Below are positions 60,792-64,000 of a stretch of 64,000 nucleotides of DNA, piece after piece (within the stretch, counting starts at the first letter, position 1; each line of letters opens with the position of its first letter). The notes below the pieces were generated by a model, which worked only from the letters and a program-made list of their open reading frames with translations, had not been told where the DNA came from and made no database searches. The position numbers and the translations under genes are program-made. The stretch lies in contig JALECJ010000254.1 of NCBI GenBank assembly GCA_023515745.1, positions 1,488,001 to 1,552,000 on the forward strand. Reading direction: 5' to 3'. Source of the stretch: Amoeboaphelidium protococcarum (Eukaryota; Aphelidiomycota; Aphelidea).

Positions 60792-63350
60792 TCATTATAG
60801 TTTATCCGACTCAACAATGGTCATCTTTTTCTCATTCGCAGTTCTATCAATCTTGGCCGATCGATCAATAGTTGCTGGCTGCTTGACACTCTCACCTGTG
60901 GCAGTATTCTTAATCTTAACATTGGCTTCAGCGCCGTGTTGCACTTTTGATAGCACCTTATTGAACTTGGCCATGTACTCTTTAGTCTTCACCTCCATGA
61001 TGTATTCAACAGCGCCCACTTTCAGCAGTGTACTTGTCTCCGGGTCCTGACCTTTGGGCACCTAATCAGAGAAACTCACATCGGTAAACTTGAAGACTTC
61101 ATACACTTTAGGGGAGGAATTGGCCCAATCGTCGACAAATGCAATCCAGTTGATCTCCGGTACAATGGCAATGGTGCACATAAACCACGGAGAACCGATA
61201 CGATTACGCTTCAGACTGCAATGCCAGAAAGACAGTCCAGATGGTAGAATTTCAGTACTCTTTCTCAATGCGGCACCTCCAGTTGCAGTGGAGGCATTCG
61301 TAGCACTAGCACCAAACGTGGACTTTCCAATATCATAAGCGCCCTCCTTCTTGAAGAATTTGGCCAAGTAAAGGCTGTAAAACTTTGGTCCAAACATGAC
61401 TGTAGTCACAGTGAACGGCACCAGAGTGAGAGTCACAGCTGTGATAACAAAAACAGCTTCATGATCCAAGGCGATAACATACGTCAAAGGGATACCAATC
61501 ACAAGTTGGAACGTGATCAGAGACAGGGTCAAAGAGATTTCACGATTCTCATTGTACTGATACTGATAATTACGCGTCTTGTAAGCAAGATAAATACAGA
61601 AAGCCAACAAGGCTGCATTAGAGAGGTAGAATAAGACAGACATGGCCGTCTACAAATCTCCATTCAAAGACGCACAAGTTCTAGCCACGCTAAGTCCGTT
61701 CTCAGAGAATGTATTGTAAGGCTACAGGATACCCGCACCGGACCATATGATGGCCAATAGCCATTCACTACTCAGCACGACACCTCCGAAGCGAATGAAT
61801 AGATTCAAGTTAGTAAGACTCTCCTCCATACGCTTAACATTACCAAAAATTGAGTAGATACGCCATGTCTTTGCAGCAAGCATACCAAACACGGCACCGA
61901 AAGCTGTAGAGAGGAACCAAGGACGTGCACCACACGTAAAATTGTTAGGCTCTCCGATGAACAGGAACACAGAGACATAACTTAAGATACAGCCAGCAAG
62001 AATCCAGAAGCAAAAGAACGGGCTCATAGCTTTCACCACCGGATGATCAGCTCTGGTCACCAGCATGAGACCCATGACTATGGTGTACAAGATGCCAGCC
62101 AAAGCGAATATGGTCATCAAGACTGCAGGCAATTAAGGGAGATCGACAAATTCTCCTGGTGATAGCTCAGAACAATCGCTATTAACGACATTAGTGAACA
62201 GAGCATTACACTTGCACTTCACCACAGGATCAGTAAACGGGTAGATAACACTGCACTAACCACCATTCTTGCACTAGTTGGGAGCGTCACACGGAGATTA
62301 ACCGAAAACTTGAACATCACCATACTTGTAAGTCTTGAGCAAATTCAAGTTGACATCTCTAATATTCTATTAAACAGGAATCAGAGTATTGGCAAGCAGC
62401 GAGTTGGTGGCAAAATTATCAGTCAAACACCAATACAGATACTTCAACGTCTCACGCACTTGAGTGATGGAGAAGAATTGCTTCATATTATCATTCAGCA
62501 GATTGTATGTAAACACGACGAACGGGTATGCACCAGTCTCATCCACATCAATAAAGTCTTGAGTATCGAAATTAGCGCCTTGGATACGCTGAAAGCCAGC
62601 ATTGATAGACTGAGAGGACGGCTCAATGTATTCCAGCTTCTTGTTCTATATGAAGGCCGACTAGATCTGATAATCGGTGGCAATGTAAGAATCGACATAT
62701 CCAATACTGTACCTCAATCCGAGAACATTCTTAGCCACACCAGAACTACCAGCAGCAGCAATATTCTTTGCCCAAGTCCAGTTGAACACTGTGTTTCCAC
62801 CATATACCCAGGTTGTACTATCAACTGATGATAGACCTGATGAGAAGGCAAAAGTCGTACCACTACCATCGGAACGACGAACGATGGTAATGTTCTAATC
62901 AGGCAGTATAGAGGTCGCCAAAGGATTGGCAGCCACAATCAGGGGATCATTCCATTTTTTAACCTGACCACTAAATATACCAACCAGAGCACTGCGAGAT
63001 AGCCTCAAGTTTATGTTTGCAGATTACAACTCAGGGACGTTGTAAACCACAGACACACCACCGGCGTAGATAGGGATAGCCTGCACAGCTGAACCAACTG
63101 GAGGACGGAAATCAGAACCACCAAACATGTACAATCCAGCAATAGTCTAACTAAGTCCCGCTGAACTTCCAGTAGAATTGTAACTCACCACACCCGTGGA
63201 ATTCAAAGAGAAAGCATAATAATCATTAAAGATGACCTAAATATCAGTCTGAAAAGTTGACCCGCCACCAATGACAGGCACCGCAGCATGAGTAAACTGG
63301 GAAACGGTAAACAGCAATGCACAGGTTAAAGCCTTGCTAAACACTGTCAT
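60792..63350 (-). CDS. PstS-like/7TM receptor 2 (class C-like GPCR)
   Basis: Single exon of 852 residues, paralogous to receptor 1 throughout. Signal peptide MTVFSKALTCALLFTVS; PstS-like domain with GGGSTFQTD, YNSTGSSAG, FGGSDFRPP and IVRRSDGSGTTFAFSS; EGF-like stub CDAPNQCKNGGQC at about 355; 7TM at about 407-655 with HPVVKAMSPFFCFWILAGC and FGMLAAKTWRIYSIF. The cytoplasmic tail carries LPSGLSFWHCSLKRNRIGSPW, a block also present in receptor 1 (SQSGLSFWQFSIRKKRLGAAW). It lacks the intron of receptor 1. Convergent with the RGS gene, 261 bp between stops. Confidence 0.87.
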
Positions 63351-63834
63351 TATAAGTAAGTCAAAAATGCAAGTATAGCTAAAGTCTTAATGTGCAGAGT
63401 CGGATGAGAAAAAGAGTAGACAACAGACTGGGCAAGCAAGCACAGGCCAAAACAAACATTACCAATACCATTGAGTCTCAAAGCTGAGCTGATCGAGCAA
63501 GATCCGTTGCCAAGGCGTATTATTATATTGAAATCAAACAAAGCTGTGTGAACGTTAAATAGTCGAGCCTGGCCGTGATAAAAACATGAACAATACAAAC
63601 ATTACGCTAGATATAATTTTTGAGAATCAAGTACAGATCCGGTGATGTAGTGTTGTTACTCCACAACATCAAAGACTGGATTCAATTAATTGTAAACGCG
63701 GCAACTATCAATTATTGTAAGTAAAATCAACATACCGTACACCACAACCTACTTTATTATTCAACCTTTATTCACCTCATATCATCATAAATACCAACTG
63801 TATCGTAATTAACGCACTTACGACCATGCGAACT
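63351..63834. other. Receptor 2 upstream region
   Basis: 484 bp between the receptor 2 start and the end of the next minus-strand gene. AT-rich, no gene recognised. Confidence 0.4.
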
Positions 63835-64000
63835 TCAGGCGTAGACGGATCTTGCAGCATCGACAGCCTAATCTTTGGAAACGCTCAAATAGCCAAGTTA
63901 CTGAGGCTAATCCAACCACTTGCTGGCCTTCTTTTCACTCTATGCAATAATGTCACGTTCACCCGGTAGATGGATTTCAAAATAAGCTAGCACCAGAAGC
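63835..64000 (-). CDS. C-terminal end of an unknown protein (partial)
   Basis: The minus frame that enters at the window edge is open for 54 codons before TGA at 63835-63837. It has several TAG/TAA codons as Gln and a charged helical sequence (GERDIIAQSEKKASKWLDQ). No family can be named from this fragment; it could also be a chance frame. Confidence 0.35.

Overview
This is a nuclear fragment from a eukaryotic microbe with a reassigned genetic code. TAA and TAG read as glutamine and TGA is the only stop. Nearly every recognisable gene needs this reading: Hsp70, the Sub2 helicase, ATIC, aspartate aminotransferase, CCT5, Cdc14, HAT1, Pex13 and others become full length and end at TGA. Seven genes contain GT..TAG introns of about 50-115 nt. 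The content points to the fungal/animal side of the tree: a DUF3605 protein of the fungal N-acetylglucosamine-induced type, a secreted GH18 chitinase, a peroxin, an Ima1-type inner nuclear membrane protein, and an R7-like DEP/GGL/RGS protein. From memory, aphelids such as Amoeboaphelidium combine this affinity with such a code; that assignment is inference. Ciliates share the code but fit the gene content poorly.

Layout. 0-4 kb: end of an NDUFAF8-like gene, a VPS9 Rab-GEF and Ima1. 4-5.5 kb: inverted copy of the 3' end and flank of the Hsp70 gene at 14.7-16.7 kb. 6-14.7 kb: gene-poor, with a 20-bp tandem repeat, an uncharacterised gene, a 766-bp non-autonomous hAT-like element with perfect 8-bp target duplications, and several small or unknown genes. 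14.7-32.7 kb: Hsp70, Sub2/UAP56, DUF3605, a TBC Rab-GAP, ATIC, a membrane-anchored hexokinase, aspartate aminotransferase, an unknown protein, an RBMS-like RNA-binding protein and HAT1. 32.8-43.7 kb: a long NFX1/FAP1 protein, a major-facilitator transporter whose two halves lie on opposite strands and start 75 bp apart, the chitinase and an alpha/beta hydrolase. 44-54.7 kb: Cdc14, 3-hydroxyanthranilate dioxygenase, CCT5, a GT31-like glycosyltransferase, a RhoGAP-SH3 protein and Pex13.

55.7-63.4 kb is the most interesting part. Two class-C-like 7TM receptors carry an extracellular domain that resembles bacterial PstS phosphate-binding proteins and keeps the phosphate-loop residues. They flank a GGL-type RGS gene. 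I infer a G-protein nutrient-sensing locus, possibly for phosphate.

All coordinates and splice sites were derived by hand from the sequence. Boundaries of spliced genes and the choice of start codon are the least certain parts.
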